Part shown: positions 22,751 to 32,856 of the stretch, piece by piece
How positions within the stretch are numbered: the stretch's first letter is position 1
Layout: each line of letters begins with the position of its first letter
DNA from: Plectosphaerella cucumerina
Taxonomy: Eukaryota > Ascomycota > Sordariomycetes > Glomerellales > Plectosphaerellaceae
Assembly: GCA_020746995.1 (NCBI GenBank)
Contig: JAGPXD010000006.1
Coordinates: 186,001 to 250,000, forward strand
Length of the DNA stretch: 64,000 nucleotides
Reading direction: 5' to 3'
Translations under genes and position numbers: made by a program
The notes under the pieces: generated by a model
What the model saw: only the letters and a program-made list of their open reading frames with translations
Told to the model about the DNA's origin: nothing
The model's database searches: none

Positions 22751-24625
22751 GCCTGCAAGACTTCACCTCACCACTACGCTGGTCATCACTTCTATCACGA
22801 TCTTGACGAACCATGACTGGCATCTGGGTGTTTGTATAAATTCGTGTTTTTTTCTTGTTTCGTTGTATTTGGTATATCATAGGATCTAGCGATGGGGTTT
22901 GGGCGCAAAATCAGACGACGGGACGTCTCTACCGCAGCAACAGGCGCGGGAACAGGGATGGAAGCAGCAACCAGCAAGCAGGGCAAGCCTCCAGGGGAGG
23001 CAAAAGCTGCAGAACAGGCGGAGCGGTCAGCGGGGTCCACTGGCAGTCACCAGGGGATCGACAACGCTGACACCGGCGCTCTGGGCCAGCCGATGGCGAG
23101 GGTGTCACGAGGCTTGGATTTCCGATTGATGACACGATAGTAATCGAATCTCTTCCAAGGAGAAAACCTGGACCACCTTTCACAAGAATTACCGGTATCC
23201 TCTCCTGACTGGATGTGCGATGATGCCTCCCCCGGTGGAAGCATGGTGGTGTGACGGGCTGGGGTCGTACCATGTCGCGGCCTTCCAGCCCCTGGCAGGG
23301 ATTGCTTGGTTGCCGGCCGGGACGCTGCATGTTGCACCGGCCGGCGGCTGCTGTCGGGGTTTTAGGGGCGGGAGGTCGCGGCGGGTGTGCCCAATGTGAC
23401 CTCACCTCGCCTGACGATCGGCGGCGGTGGGGAGGTCTAGGCCTGGGAGGGGCAGCATGGGATGTGACGTGTTTTTGAACGGAGGAGGATGTTCGTCACG
23501 ATGGATTGATTGACTTTGGTGGATGTTGTTATTCGAGAGCCGTGACGGCGATGGTCGGAGCGAAAGACATTGACGTTGTCTTCGTGGGGTGTGATGAAAT
23601 TCCAGGCTGATACAGCACTCCAGCCGAGGAACGCCAATGTTCCTGCCAATTTGTATCTGCGGCAACTTGTGCTTGTTGTGTCTCTCATTCTGGCTGAATC
23701 GTGCCATTTCAATATATCATCAAACTTCAAGAAAACAAGAGCAGCTTTGATATGAATTTGTTTGTTTTTCGCTTGGTGTAATCAAATAGAAGTATGTTGT
23801 TGGTGTGCATCAGAATAACCAAGCTGGCTAGATGCCTCGCGCAAATCATTTGTTTTCGGCTTCCATCATCAGTCGTTGAGAATGACGTCCAAAACAGATT
23901 CTTGTTGCATCAAGGGCAGTTTGAGCCTCAGTTTGGGAAGGGATGGTGAATCTGAGTATGGGATTACGATGGCTGTATAGCGGCAAGCTGAGGACGTTGT
24001 ATTTGATTTTTCGATATTCTTAATTCTAGTCTCTTGATTCGATTGCAGTGCGGACGGCTGACGATGCCCAGACGCGGAGATGGAAGTCGACACTGCTGCA
24101 GATGTGACTGGGCAAGTCCTTTGCCAAGGTTGTGAAGACGTGTAAGAGTGCTGTTTTTGGGCAGTGGCCTGCCGAATACGCTGTTGTGATGAATCTCGGA
24201 TTGTTTTGCTCGCAATAGGCTTTGATGATTTGGTTTGGCCTAAGTCTTGTAGATAATTCGTAAATCGAAGTTGGGCTCGGCTGCATCTGATCATACAATG
24301 GCCTAGCTAAATCACCTCTTTTCCATTATCTCATTCTCCCATCGGATGACCTGTGCCTTGACCTTTAAACTTCCTGGCCGTGTGGCGATGAAGCTTGCAT
24401 CTGATAAGAATGAGAGATGGTGATCATTGGCTTGGTGTTTTCTAAACAGCCCGCCAATCCGAACCAACCAATGACAATGCCCAATCGCTAACATTTACCC
24501 CCCTGACCACCGAGTGGGGTACCTGACTCCTGCACCCCGGCCTCTCACTCCACCACGATCCAACATCAACCATCCATCACCACCATTTCACTCACCTCGC
24601 TTCCCTCCCTCCCCCTCCCCCCAGC
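22751..24625. other. Gene-free stretch of about 1.9 kb with an AT-richer core
   Basis: The 3' flank of the 21296 gene and the promoter of the Zn2Cys6 gene. By eye the part from about 23480 to 24480 is clearly richer in A and T than its surroundings, with many 'tttg', 'gattt' and 'aatc' steps. It could be a decayed insertion. No open frame there (for example 23869-24294 on the minus strand) resembles a known protein. The last 90 bp before 24626 are CT-rich. Confidence 0.45.
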
Positions 24626-26281
24626 ATGCCCGCCGACACGCACCCGCCCAGCCGCGTTCGCCGGGCCTGCGACGGCTGCCGCGTGCGCAAGGTCAAGTGC
24701 GACGGCGCCCAGCCCTGCGCACAATGCCAACACCACGGCGTCCACTGCCTGTCGACCATGGAGCCCGAGAAGCGCAGGAACCCCGTCCGCGGGAGGCTGG
24801 TGGCCCGGGCCCGGGGTGAGGCTGCCGCCGCCGCCGTAGCACCGCCGGGGGGAGGAGGGGGAGGGGTCCACGAGCACACTTCGGCCTCTTTGTCGTCTCT
24901 CTCGCCGGCAACAGTGGCCGTGGCTCACTCGTCCCCGGCCTTTGCCAACTCCCCCCCGGCACCGACGCCGCCTCACACAGCAGACTTCCTCCGCAGCCTC
25001 CTCCCGGCCTTTGAACGCGCAGTCTACCCCTTCAGTCCGGCCGTCTCTCCAGCCGAAATGGCCGCCTCCATCGACGCAATGGATGATTCCCTGGAAGATG
25101 CCGCGCTGGCCTTTGCCTTCGGCGCCGCCACCACCTTCCTCACCCAAACTGCCCCGACGATGCGCGACGACACAGCCTCGCGCATCAGCGACCTCCTCCG
25201 GTGTAGCCTCGAGGCCCACAAGCGCGTCGATCTCCGCCTCGATCCCCGCGGCCGCCTGGACGAGGACTGGCCCGTCTCCGCCAAGCGCATCATGACGTGC
25301 GTCTACTTGGAGATCTCCATGATGCCCTTCAAGCTCTTCGACCGCAGCTTCCACTTCATCCGAGAAGCTATCACTATGCTACAAACCGTACAGGCACACC
25401 AGCGCCAAGCCGCGGATGACGACAAGCCACCGCCCCGTGCAGAAACACTCGCTTTCCAGCGCCTATACTGGGAGGCTTACATCCACGAACGCTTCCTCAC
25501 CATCGCTTCGGGGTTCCCAAGTGTCCTGCCCCCATTGGCATCGGGCGTACCCCTCCCAGACCCGTCCGTCGATCCCGCCGTCGAGGCCGGCTTCAACCGC
25601 CTCATCCAGCTCTTCCTCATCCTCGACGACACCTTCCTCTCCCAATGGGACGGCCGCGGCCCCGCCGCAGCAGCAGCCATCACCATGGACTGGATCGAGG
25701 GGAAGCAAGTCCAGCTCGACCAGGACGAGATCAACGCCGCCGAAGCCGAGCACGAGCTCCGCCGGCAGGGACACGGGGGTCTCTCGGAGCTACAGCATGC
25801 CGACCTCTTCATCACCCGTCTCTGGATGCGCACCCTCCTCTGGCAACTCGCTCTCGCCAACGGTCTTCTCCGCTCCGATCCCTCGCGCGCCGTCCACGAG
25901 GGTCTGGGCCTACGCTTCCCTGCGTTGCGATTAAGCACCCAGCTCCGCAGCCTCGTCAGTCGGCTGGACAGTATAGCGAGCATCAGCACCCAGGGCAGCG
26001 GGATCTTGCAGAAACTGTTTGAGATTACGAGCACCATTGCCGATGTCCTGGCGGTTTCGGCCGTTCACAGAAGTGACGTCGACACGCATATCGAGGATTT
26101 TGTGTTTGTGGCTCGGTTCCTTATGCACTTTGAGCGCGTGAGGGATCGGCAGAAGGCGTATCTCCTTGAGAAGATTGATGTATTGCGAGCGTCGCATCCT
26201 ACGGTAATGTTCCCGGATCTGCCGCCGTTGCCGGGAGGAGGAGGGGGCGGCTCGCAGGCGTCGACGCCGATGGGAATGTAA
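24626..26281 (+). CDS. Zn2Cys6 transcription factor beside invertase and sugar permease
   Basis: Single exon of 551 residues. The zinc binuclear cluster is at about residues 14-40: C-x2-C-x6-C-x5-C-x2-C-x6-C ('CDGCRVRKVKCDGAQPCAQC'). It is followed by a basic linker 'KRRNPVRGRLVARAR' and an Ala/Gly-rich spacer. The middle and C-terminal parts are helical and resemble the fungal-specific regulatory domain, with 'LAFQRLYWEAYIHERFLTIA' at about residues 273-292. The length is close to that of sugar regulators such as InuR and AmyR of Aspergillus, but orthology cannot be settled here. It is convergent with the GH32 gene (184 bp apart), and the promoter between GH32 and the permease carries inverted CGG triplets of the kind this class binds. 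A local activator role is inferred. Confidence 0.9.
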   Translation: MPADTHPPSRVRRACDGCRVRKVKCDGAQPCAQCQHHGVHCLSTMEPEKRRNPVRGRLVARARGEAAAAAVAPPGGGGGGVHEHTSASLSSLSPATVAVAHSSPAFANSPPAPTPPHTADFLRSLLPAFERAVYPFSPAVSPAEMAASIDAMDDSLEDAALAFAFGAATTFLTQTAPTMRDDTASRISDLLRCSLEAHKRVDLRLDPRGRLDEDWPVSAKRIMTCVYLEISMMPFKLFDRSFHFIREAITMLQTVQAHQRQAADDDKPPPRAETLAFQRLYWEAYIHERFLTIASGFPSVLPPLASGVPLPDPSVDPAVEAGFNRLIQLFLILDDTFLSQWDGRGPAAAAAITMDWIEGKQVQLDQDEINAAEAEHELRRQGHGGLSELQHADLFITRLWMRTLLWQLALANGLLRSDPSRAVHEGLGLRFPALRLSTQLRSLVSRLDSIASISTQGSGILQKLFEITSTIADVLAVSAVHRSDVDTHIEDFVFVARFLMHFERVRDRQKAYLLEKIDVLRASHPTVMFPDLPPLPGGGGGGSQASTPMGM

Positions 26282-26465
26282 TGGGTGGACAAAAGCAAGC
26301 GAATTGATTTATGCTGTATTTACAAATGATACCTTCGGAGTTGGGCAGCTGGGTCACATATCACCCTCTAGAACAACACACATGACGACAATCGACAAAG
26401 CTCATGATATAGGGGCTGCCCTTAGGTGCCCTGTCTATTCTATATGGTATCTCATGTGCTCTTCT

Positions 26466-28282
26466 CTACAGATGCGGGTTGACAACATCAGGCTCCCGAC
26501 CCAACTCATCCCAAAAGTCAACACTCTCAAACACGCCCGTCGCATCGCCAGCTCCCTCGACGAACCAACTAAGTCCCGCGCACGCCTCGTCCGCATACAC
26601 CGTCGTGCTCAGCGCGAACCGGTCGTTGGCAAACACCTCAAGCGTATCACCATCACGGAAGATACGCAGCCGCAGCTTCTCGAGCGTCTCCCCACCGGCG
26701 TCCGCAAGCCAGAAGAGCGTAAACGGCCCGGACTCGGGGTGCTTGGCAATCTCGTCGTCATTGTTAGAGGCCGACTTGTCAACGACAATGCGCTCCTCCC
26801 TCGCATCAAAGTACACCGTCGTCCGCCGCGATGCGTCATGGTCGTGGCAGATGTGGAAGCCCACCCGGCCATGATCATCCGGGTGCACGGCCACGACGGC
26901 GTCAAGCTCCCAGCTCGTCGAGCGCGCGCGCTTGAGAATGCCCGAAAGGCCGGCGGAGCCAAGGGAGGACCAGCGCCCTGTAGGCCGCGAAGGCCGCAGC
27001 AGGCGCAGGTCGTCGATGGGCCGGATGCCGAGGGTCTGGATGGTGCTCGCGGGCCCGGAGGCGTCTGGCGTGACGCTGAGGCTGCGGATGTCGGCCAGGG
27101 ACGACCGCAGGCCGCGGAGGACACCGCGTGCGCTGTAGAGGAACATCTCGCGAGGGAGGGAGAGGTAGCCGGCCCAGCCGCGGGCGGCGCGGCGGTGGGC
27201 GGGGAGCTCATCCTCCTTGATCCAGCCGAAGAGGATGCGCTTGCGGGAGACAGGGTGCTCGTAGGAGCTGACGGCGTAGAGGCATCCGTGGTCGGCGATG
27301 CCGTCAAAGTCGCGGCGGAGACGGGGCGCGCCATCGGCCGTCTGCTCGAGGGTACCCGCGAGCCAGAGGCACCACTGGCCCAAGGGCTCGTTGGGGTCCG
27401 GACCGGGCTTGACACCGCCCTCTGTGCCCATGAGGAGAAACTCGCGCTCCTCGATGCCGTTGCGCAGGGTCATGAAGTTGCCGCACTCCCAGTTGACGCC
27501 AAAGTCGCCATTCCAGGGGCCCGGAGTGCGGAAGCCGGTGCCAATGTCGGCGAGGGGGCCGAGGTAGCGCCAGGTGGTGAGGTCGTCGGGGGCGACGGCG
27601 TAGATGAAGACTGTGGGGGTCTGGCCGACGATACCGCCGGAGAGGATGCCGTAGAGGCTCTTTTCGCCGCGGACGCGGTCGAGGGCGGGCCAGGAGGCGA
27701 GGAAGGGGTCGCGGAAGCCGGTGACGCGGAGGCCCTCGGGCTCGCCGGTGATGACGGGGTTGAGGGGACTCTTTTGCCAGGTGCGGCCGTTGTCGGAGGA
27801 CGTAGCAAGGGAGACGCCCTCGGAGTTGCGGGTGTGCTCGAGAGTCCAGTGGATGGGGAGGGCGGTGATGGAGGAGTAGACGACGGTAAGCTGGCCGGGG
27901 TCGCCGTGAGGGCCGGTGGGCCAAAAGCAGCCGGTGAAGATGCCCTCCTTGTCGTAGGGCTCGCTGGGACTCAGGGCCGGGTTGACGGCACCGTGGTTCC
28001 AGCGCAGGCCGTCGGTGCTGGTGGCGTGGCCCCAGGTGATGTTGCCCCAGTCGCACGACTCCGGGTTCCCTGGGAGGATGTTAGAAGGCCTGGTGATGCT
28101 TGGAATGGCAGAGGAAACTCACATTGGTAGAACATGTGGTATGTCCCCGTCGCGGGGTCAAATGCCGGTGCGCACGGGTCGTTCATCCACCCCTGCGGTG
28201 CCTTGAGATGGAAGACTGGCCGCGGATGGAAGCTGTGCTGTTGCCGTGTTGGCGCGGGGGCGACTTCAGTGGCGAGACTCAT
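26466..28282 (-). CDS. GH32 invertase (beta-fructofuranosidase), no signal peptide
   Basis: Two exons: 28282-28123 and 28069-26466, giving 587 residues. Splicing restores 'FYQWNP' across the 53-nt intron. All three GH32 catalytic signatures are present: WMNDP with nucleophile Asp35, FRDP with Asp174 (transition-state stabiliser), and WEC with Glu248 (acid/base). A five-bladed propeller is expected for about residues 20-370, followed by the usual C-terminal beta-sandwich. The N-terminus 'MSLATEVAPAPTRQQHSF' is hydrophilic with no signal peptide, so the enzyme is predicted to be cytoplasmic, like Aspergillus niger SucB. It would hydrolyse imported sucrose or related fructosides to hexoses. It is convergent with the Zn2Cys6 gene and divergent from the permease. 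Confidence 0.93.
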
Positions 28283-28626
28283 TGCGGGGGAGGTGGTGGT
28301 GAACCAAGGTCACCTGAGATAGAGCCGTATGAGATGTGAGACGGATATCTGTGTGAGAGAGGCGTGAGGCGTGAGGTGTGAGACGCAAGACAGGCGAGTC
28401 GACGGGTTCCCCTTTTTGATAGGAATGCCCTTGAAGGAGAAGAGGAGATGCCGAGAGGACGTCGGCCAGATATGGGCCAGGTCCGTCCCGTGAACGACAT
28501 TGAAATGAGGAGTGGGCATGGATGGCAACACAGCCTACGAGCAATTCTCCGGATTTCCCGCTTCGTCGGGGAACGGCGTCGTGGGGATCGTCGGGGGGGA
28601 GGGGAAGACAAGTCTCATGCTGTGCT

Positions 28627-28639
28627 TGTCGGTCCGACA
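28627..28639. promoter_or_regulatory. 13-bp palindrome, copy 1 (candidate Zn2Cys6 operator)
   Basis: TGTCGGTCCGACA: perfect inverted repeat TGTCGG / CCGACA around a central T. Here the symmetry extends one base further on each side (28626-28640). The core is CGG-N1-CCG, an inverted CGG-triplet pair of the class bound by Zn2Cys6 dimers. Confidence 0.6.
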
Positions 28640-28714
28640 AAACATGTGCCGGGGCCGAAGCAGGTTCCCTGTCCAGCTCGGATGCGTCCCGGCGCGCCTT
28701 CGGGCTTGTGCGTT

Positions 28715-28727
28715 TGTCGGTCCGACA
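28715..28727. promoter_or_regulatory. 13-bp palindrome, copy 2 (candidate Zn2Cys6 operator)
   Basis: Identical 13-mer to copy 1, same central base, 88 bp downstream of it (start to start). The flanks differ, which argues against a simple recent duplication. Confidence 0.6.
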
Positions 28728-28768
28728 TGTCCTCCCCCTTTTCTGCCCATCTTCCCCTTTCCAAGCGC

Positions 28769-28781
28769 TGTCGGTCCGACA
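28769..28781. promoter_or_regulatory. 13-bp palindrome, copy 3 (candidate Zn2Cys6 operator)
   Basis: Identical 13-mer, 54 bp after copy 2. It lies about 490 bp upstream of the invertase ATG and about 535 bp upstream of the permease ATG, so the three copies sit centrally and could serve both genes. Confidence 0.6.
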
Positions 28782-29194
28782 ACTTCGCCGCATCAGGCCT
28801 AGGATCCCGGCAGTCAATGCGGACGATTTCCAGAAAAGCCAGGCCTGGAGGGTCCCCCGGGGAAGTCGATCCCCAGGTATCCCAGCTGAACAGACTTTTT
28901 TGACCCGCGTCTGGGGAGAGACACGCAGTAGCACGACTCGCGGACCCCGGCGCCAACGACGCCCCCCGGCCCAAGGTGCCCCTGGGGTTGGTCTCCACGA
29001 TCTGGACGTCGTCTCCTTTCGTCCTGTCATCTCGAACCAACCGGTTCTTGTCCTCCTCCACAAACCGCTCGCGTGCCGAATACCCCTGGAAAAGCGTGCT
29101 GCGTGACCTAGCGCAAATCGCCTTCGACGACCAGCCTGTTCGAATCGAACCACCGGGGTAGCATCGCGGGGGGAGCAACCTCGTACTGCGCCAA

Positions 29195-29200
29195 CTATAA
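29195..29200 (+). promoter_or_regulatory. TATA-like box of the MFS permease
   Basis: 'ctataa' about 120 bp upstream of the permease ATG, in an otherwise GC-rich region. The spacing is reasonable for a fungal TATA element. Confidence 0.4.
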
Positions 29201-29315
29201 GAACCCCGGGTCTTCCCCGTGTCTCTGGGTCAGCATCTGGAGAACTCAAGCAGCCGGCCCTCTCTTCCCCTTACCTTCACCCCTCGCTTCCTCCTCCACT
29301 TCACTCACCAGCATC

Positions 29316-31048
29316 ATGGGCTCCGACCCCAAGATCTCCCCGGCAGAGGTCGAGCACGCCGCGTCCCGCGACATGACCTCCTCCGAGCAGCAGCGCGATG
29401 ACGCGCGCAACGCCACCTCCCGCGAGCACAACCTGACTCTGCGGGAGTCCTTCCGCCTGTACCCCAAGGCCATCGGCTTCTCCATCCTCTTCTCGGCGGC
29501 CATCATCATGGAGGGATACGACCTGTCCCTCATGGGTGCCTTCTACGGCTATGACTCGTGCGTCTCCTGCTCGTAGTCTTCGCTTTTTCGTGTGTGCTGA
29601 CCTCGTGTAGTTTCCAGGAGAGATACGGCAACGAGTCCGACGGCCAAGGCGGCAAGGTCATCTCGGCAGACTGGCAGACGTATATCCAGGTCGGCGGCAT
29701 GTGCGGTCAGATCATCGGCCTGTACCTCAACGGCTGGATCTCCGACGCGATCGGCTACAAGCGCACGATGATCGGCTCGCAGGTGCTCATGATCGCCGGC
29801 ATCTTCATTCCCTTCTTCGCCAAGAACCTCGAGATGCTTCTGGCCGGCGCCATCCTGCTGGGTGTGCCTTGGGGCGTCTTCCAGACCCTGACCATCGCCT
29901 ACGCCTCGGATATCGCTCCCGTCGTGCTGCGTCCCTACCTGTCTTCTTTCGTCAACCTATGCTGGGTTTTTGGACAACTCATCGCCGCCGGTGTCCTCCG
30001 CGGACTCTTCTCCATGAAGGGCGAGTGGTCCTACCGCATTCCGTTCGCTCTCCAGTGGATTTGGCCGCCGTTCATCATCCTCGGCACCATTTTCGCGCCC
30101 GAGTCGCCGTGGTGGCTCGTCCGCCAGGGCCGTCTGGACGATGCGCGCCGGGCCATCTCCAGCCTCGTCTCGCAGGGCTCGGGTATCGACTTCGATGTTG
30201 ATGACCAGGTTGCCATGCTCAAGGCTACCAACGAGCTCGAGAAGGAGCACTCAGCCGGCATGAACTACTGGCACTGCTTCATGCGCAAGGATCTTCGTCG
30301 CACTGAGATTGCCTCCGTCAGCTACACGGCCCAGGCCCTTGTCGGCAGCGTCCTCATGGGATACTCGGTCCAGTTCTACGAGCGTGCGGGTCTTTCGGCC
30401 GACAACTCGTTCACCTTCAACGTCATCCAGTACGCGGTTGGTGCCGTCGGCGTCATGTGCGCTTGGTTCTTGATGTCCCGCTTCGGCAGGCGTACCATGT
30501 ACCTGGGAGGTGTTTCCGGTCTCCTCACCGTCCTGCTCGTCATCGGCGGTCTGGGTTTCGCCAACCCCGCACTTTCGGGGCCCTCGTGGGCTATCGGCTC
30601 CCTGCTGATCTTCTACACCTTCCTTTACAACTCGAGCGTCGGACCATTGTGCTACACTATTGTGGCCGAGATCGTTAGTATTCCCCTGTCACAGCCATGA
30701 GAGGAAATTGCTGACGTGTGATGTCGATAGCCCTCGACTCGGCTCAAGGCCAAGACGATCGTCCTGGCTCGCAACTTCAACAATATGGCCGGTATTATCA
30801 ACAATTTTTTGATGCCGCGCATGATTGGCGTCAATAGTTGGAACTGGGGCGCCAAGACGGGCTTCTTCTGGGCCGGCTGGTGTCTTCTCATCCTGACCTG
30901 GGCGTACTTCAGGCTGCCCGAGACCAAGGGGCGGACATATGGCGAGCTGGACGTTCTGTTCGAGCAGGAAGTCAGCGCGCGCAAGTTTGCCAGCACTCGG
31001 GTGGACCAGTTCGCCGATGCGCAGCACATTGAGAAGATGGAGGAGTAG
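29316..31048 (+). CDS. MFS sugar permease, alpha-glucoside/maltose-sucrose type
   Basis: Three exons: 29316-29557, 29611-30673 and 30731-31048, giving 540 residues with twelve predicted membrane segments and cytoplasmic ends. Sugar porter signatures are visible: 'DAIGYKRTMIG' after TM2, 'PESPWWLVRQGR' after TM6, 'RFGRRTMYLGG' in the second half, and 'PETKGRTYGELD' after TM12. 'GYDLSLMGAFYG' in TM1 and 'PESPWWLVRQGR' place it with Mal11/Agt1-type alpha-glucoside/H+ symporters, which carry sucrose, maltose and related disaccharides. Pairing with a cytoplasmic invertase makes sucrose the likeliest substrate (inference). Intron 1 has donor GTGCGT and intron 2 donor GTTAGT. Expression is probably co-regulated with the invertase through the shared promoter. 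Confidence 0.9.
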
Positions 31049-31751
31049 AGGTTGAGAGGAATGGTGGGTAGTTGAGGTTGTGTAGGATGGAAGTAGTGTG
31101 GATATTTACTGGCAATCAAGAAATTTACCTTGCAGTCGACTACTCAGGTTGGGAAGGCACAGAAATCACGTGGTGACAACAGTGAATGCCAACGTCCACT
31201 CCTGCCTCGTCCAACCAGCTACAATACACAGTGTACTTGGGCAATTCACCACATCCCCTTTGAAGCGACCAGGAGGTACACGCTCATAATCTTTGGTGCG
31301 AGTCCGTCGAGGCTCTTGTCAAACTTCCCTTTGACACGAACCCACCACGACAGGCACCCTCGTCTCCTCAAAGAACCCATGCTCAACCGCATTCAACATG
31401 TTGACCAGCTTCAGAGCACGAGTTCCTAAGGGCTCTGAACTAGTGTCAGCGGCCATCGACCATGGAAGACGTTCAAAGAACGTCAGCATCCAGCGCGGTT
31501 GCTCTGCAGCCAGGGGACATCTACTCAGGATCAGGACCCCGGTGATCGAGGTTCAACACCATCTGCCCTCGACACTGACGCAGCAGATAGTTCCCTTGCT
31601 GGCTGTTACATCTTCATCCTGGATGTTTGAAGAACAGAAAAACCCCTTGGAGAATGCATAAAAGTAGAGGCTTGCCGCCCTCATTCTCACTCCCTCCAAC
31701 AACCACAACAACACCAACCAGAACCACCCCCACATCACCACATCCACTACC
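31049..31751. other. Intergenic region, about 0.7 kb
   Basis: 3' flank of the permease and promoter of the orphan gene. A TATA-like 'gcataaaag' lies at 31656-31664, 88 bp before the next ATG. Nothing else stands out. Confidence 0.45.
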
Positions 31752-32600
31752 ATGAAGCTTCAGGTCATCTCCACCGAGAAGCTCACCTCCCATGAGGCCC
31801 TGGAAGAGTTTGAAATCACTCCCAAGGCCCCAATCCTCCTCGTCATGGTCGACCAAGGTCACATGAGCATGTTTACCCGGCCCCGTATGTTCTACACCCA
31901 GCTCCGCGACCACTACGTCCGCCTCTGTTACATGTTCAAGGCCGTCTACCTCTTCCCCGGTCAGTTTAACGAGAGGGACATCATCTGCGAGGGCATCTTC
32001 AACATCGCCATGGACATCACACACTTCATCGCGGTCAACTACCCCAACGACGGCCTGTTCTACTTCGTCACCCGCCGCGCCCTCTCCATCGTCGACGAGG
32101 TCCGCGACCGCACCGTCGACGTCATCTCCACGAACCTCTTCAGCCCCATCTCGCCTCCATCGTTTTCACCCCCTCCGGTCCAAGAGTCCCTCTTCCGCCG
32201 CCTCCTGCGTCGTGCCACCGAGCGCGAGCGGGACCGCCCCATCACGGTGCTCCGTGGCGAGATCGCCTGGCTCAACCAGGAGGTCGCCGATGCCGAGCGC
32301 AACGACTACACTCGCTTCGCCGTCGTCCTTAGCTTCCCTACTCTCGGCCCGGCCGAAAGCGCCAGGTATCTCCCTCACGAAGTCGAGGAGATCACTCTGT
32401 GTGAGCTCCACGAGCAGCCAATGTACAACTCCCGCAAGGTTATGTTCTGGAACTTTGAACACCAGGGGGACGGCTGCACCTCCCACGCGTACTGCAATGG
32501 TACCGTCGGCATGGTTACCTTTGGAACAGCCTTCCCCCCGCGTATGCCCGCCCCGTGCAGCATCGCTCACGATTGCGACGGCTTCGTTCTTGACGTCTAA
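31752..32600 (+). CDS. Orphan protein, function unknown
   Basis: Single exon of 282 residues, preceded by a TATA-like box and a CA-rich leader. I do not recognise the family. The protein is soluble-looking, without signal peptide or membrane helix. The N-terminal half has 'PKAPILLVMVDQGHMSMF' and 'YVRLCYMFKAVYLFPGQFNE', reminiscent of an alpha/beta core. A Pro/Ser linker (about residues 132-146) precedes an Arg-rich helix ('LFRRLLRRATERERDRP'). The C-terminal part holds five cysteines, including 'DGCTSHAYCNG' and 'PCSIAHDCDG'. Codon use is as C-rich as in neighbouring genes, which supports it being real. It is tail-to-tail with GCP4. Confidence 0.65.
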   Translation: MKLQVISTEKLTSHEALEEFEITPKAPILLVMVDQGHMSMFTRPRMFYTQLRDHYVRLCYMFKAVYLFPGQFNERDIICEGIFNIAMDITHFIAVNYPNDGLFYFVTRRALSIVDEVRDRTVDVISTNLFSPISPPSFSPPPVQESLFRRLLRRATERERDRPITVLRGEIAWLNQEVADAERNDYTRFAVVLSFPTLGPAESARYLPHEVEEITLCELHEQPMYNSRKVMFWNFEHQGDGCTSHAYCNGTVGMVTFGTAFPPRMPAPCSIAHDCDGFVLDV

Positions 32601-32856
32601 GGGCGCGCTAGATCGGACATCTCGGATAGTACTTTGGGTTTGGATACAGGGTCGAATTTTCTGGTCATCTACAATGAATCAAGCACTTACCTGCACTCAA
32701 GAATGAACCAATTGTCGTGATGTATAGGTCCTGATAACAACCAGAGTTAAAAACATTCCCAATCGCTTTGCCACTCTGTGACTGCTTCGCCGACCCGTGT
32801 CTAACATGTTCAGCTGAAAAAAGATACGACACCTAACATAACTCCTTCATTGGGTA

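Larger units (their letters stand above)
28283..29315. promoter_or_regulatory. Shared promoter of invertase and MFS sugar permease
   Basis: About 1.03 kb between divergent start codons. It holds three copies of a 13-bp palindrome (annotated separately), several CreA-type SYGGRG motifs (28581, 28649, 28857, 28911 and 28982 on +; 28855 and 28871 as complements), a TATA-like box for the permease, and a short 'gcgtgagg' tandem near 28361-28378 in the invertase leader. A 327-codon frame on the minus strand (28266-29249) starts without ATG and matches nothing; I regard it as chance in GC-rich DNA. Confidence 0.7.

Noticed and set aside
23869..24294. 141-codon minus-strand frame in the AT-richer patch
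   Set aside because: No recognisable domain and composition like the surrounding non-coding DNA.
26304..28130. 608-codon plus-strand frame opposite the invertase
   Set aside because: Antisense shadow of GH32 coding sequence, low complexity, ending inside the intron region.
29125..29200. tRNA-like 'ggttcgattcg' on the minus strand
   Set aside because: The T-stem halves do not pair and no acceptor stem or A box fits; the sequence is a chance palindrome 'ttcgaatcgaa'.
28266..29249. 327-codon open frame on the minus strand between invertase and permease
   Set aside because: It begins without an ATG, overlaps both leaders, matches no family and covers the palindromes; it is best explained as a stop-poor frame in GC-rich DNA.
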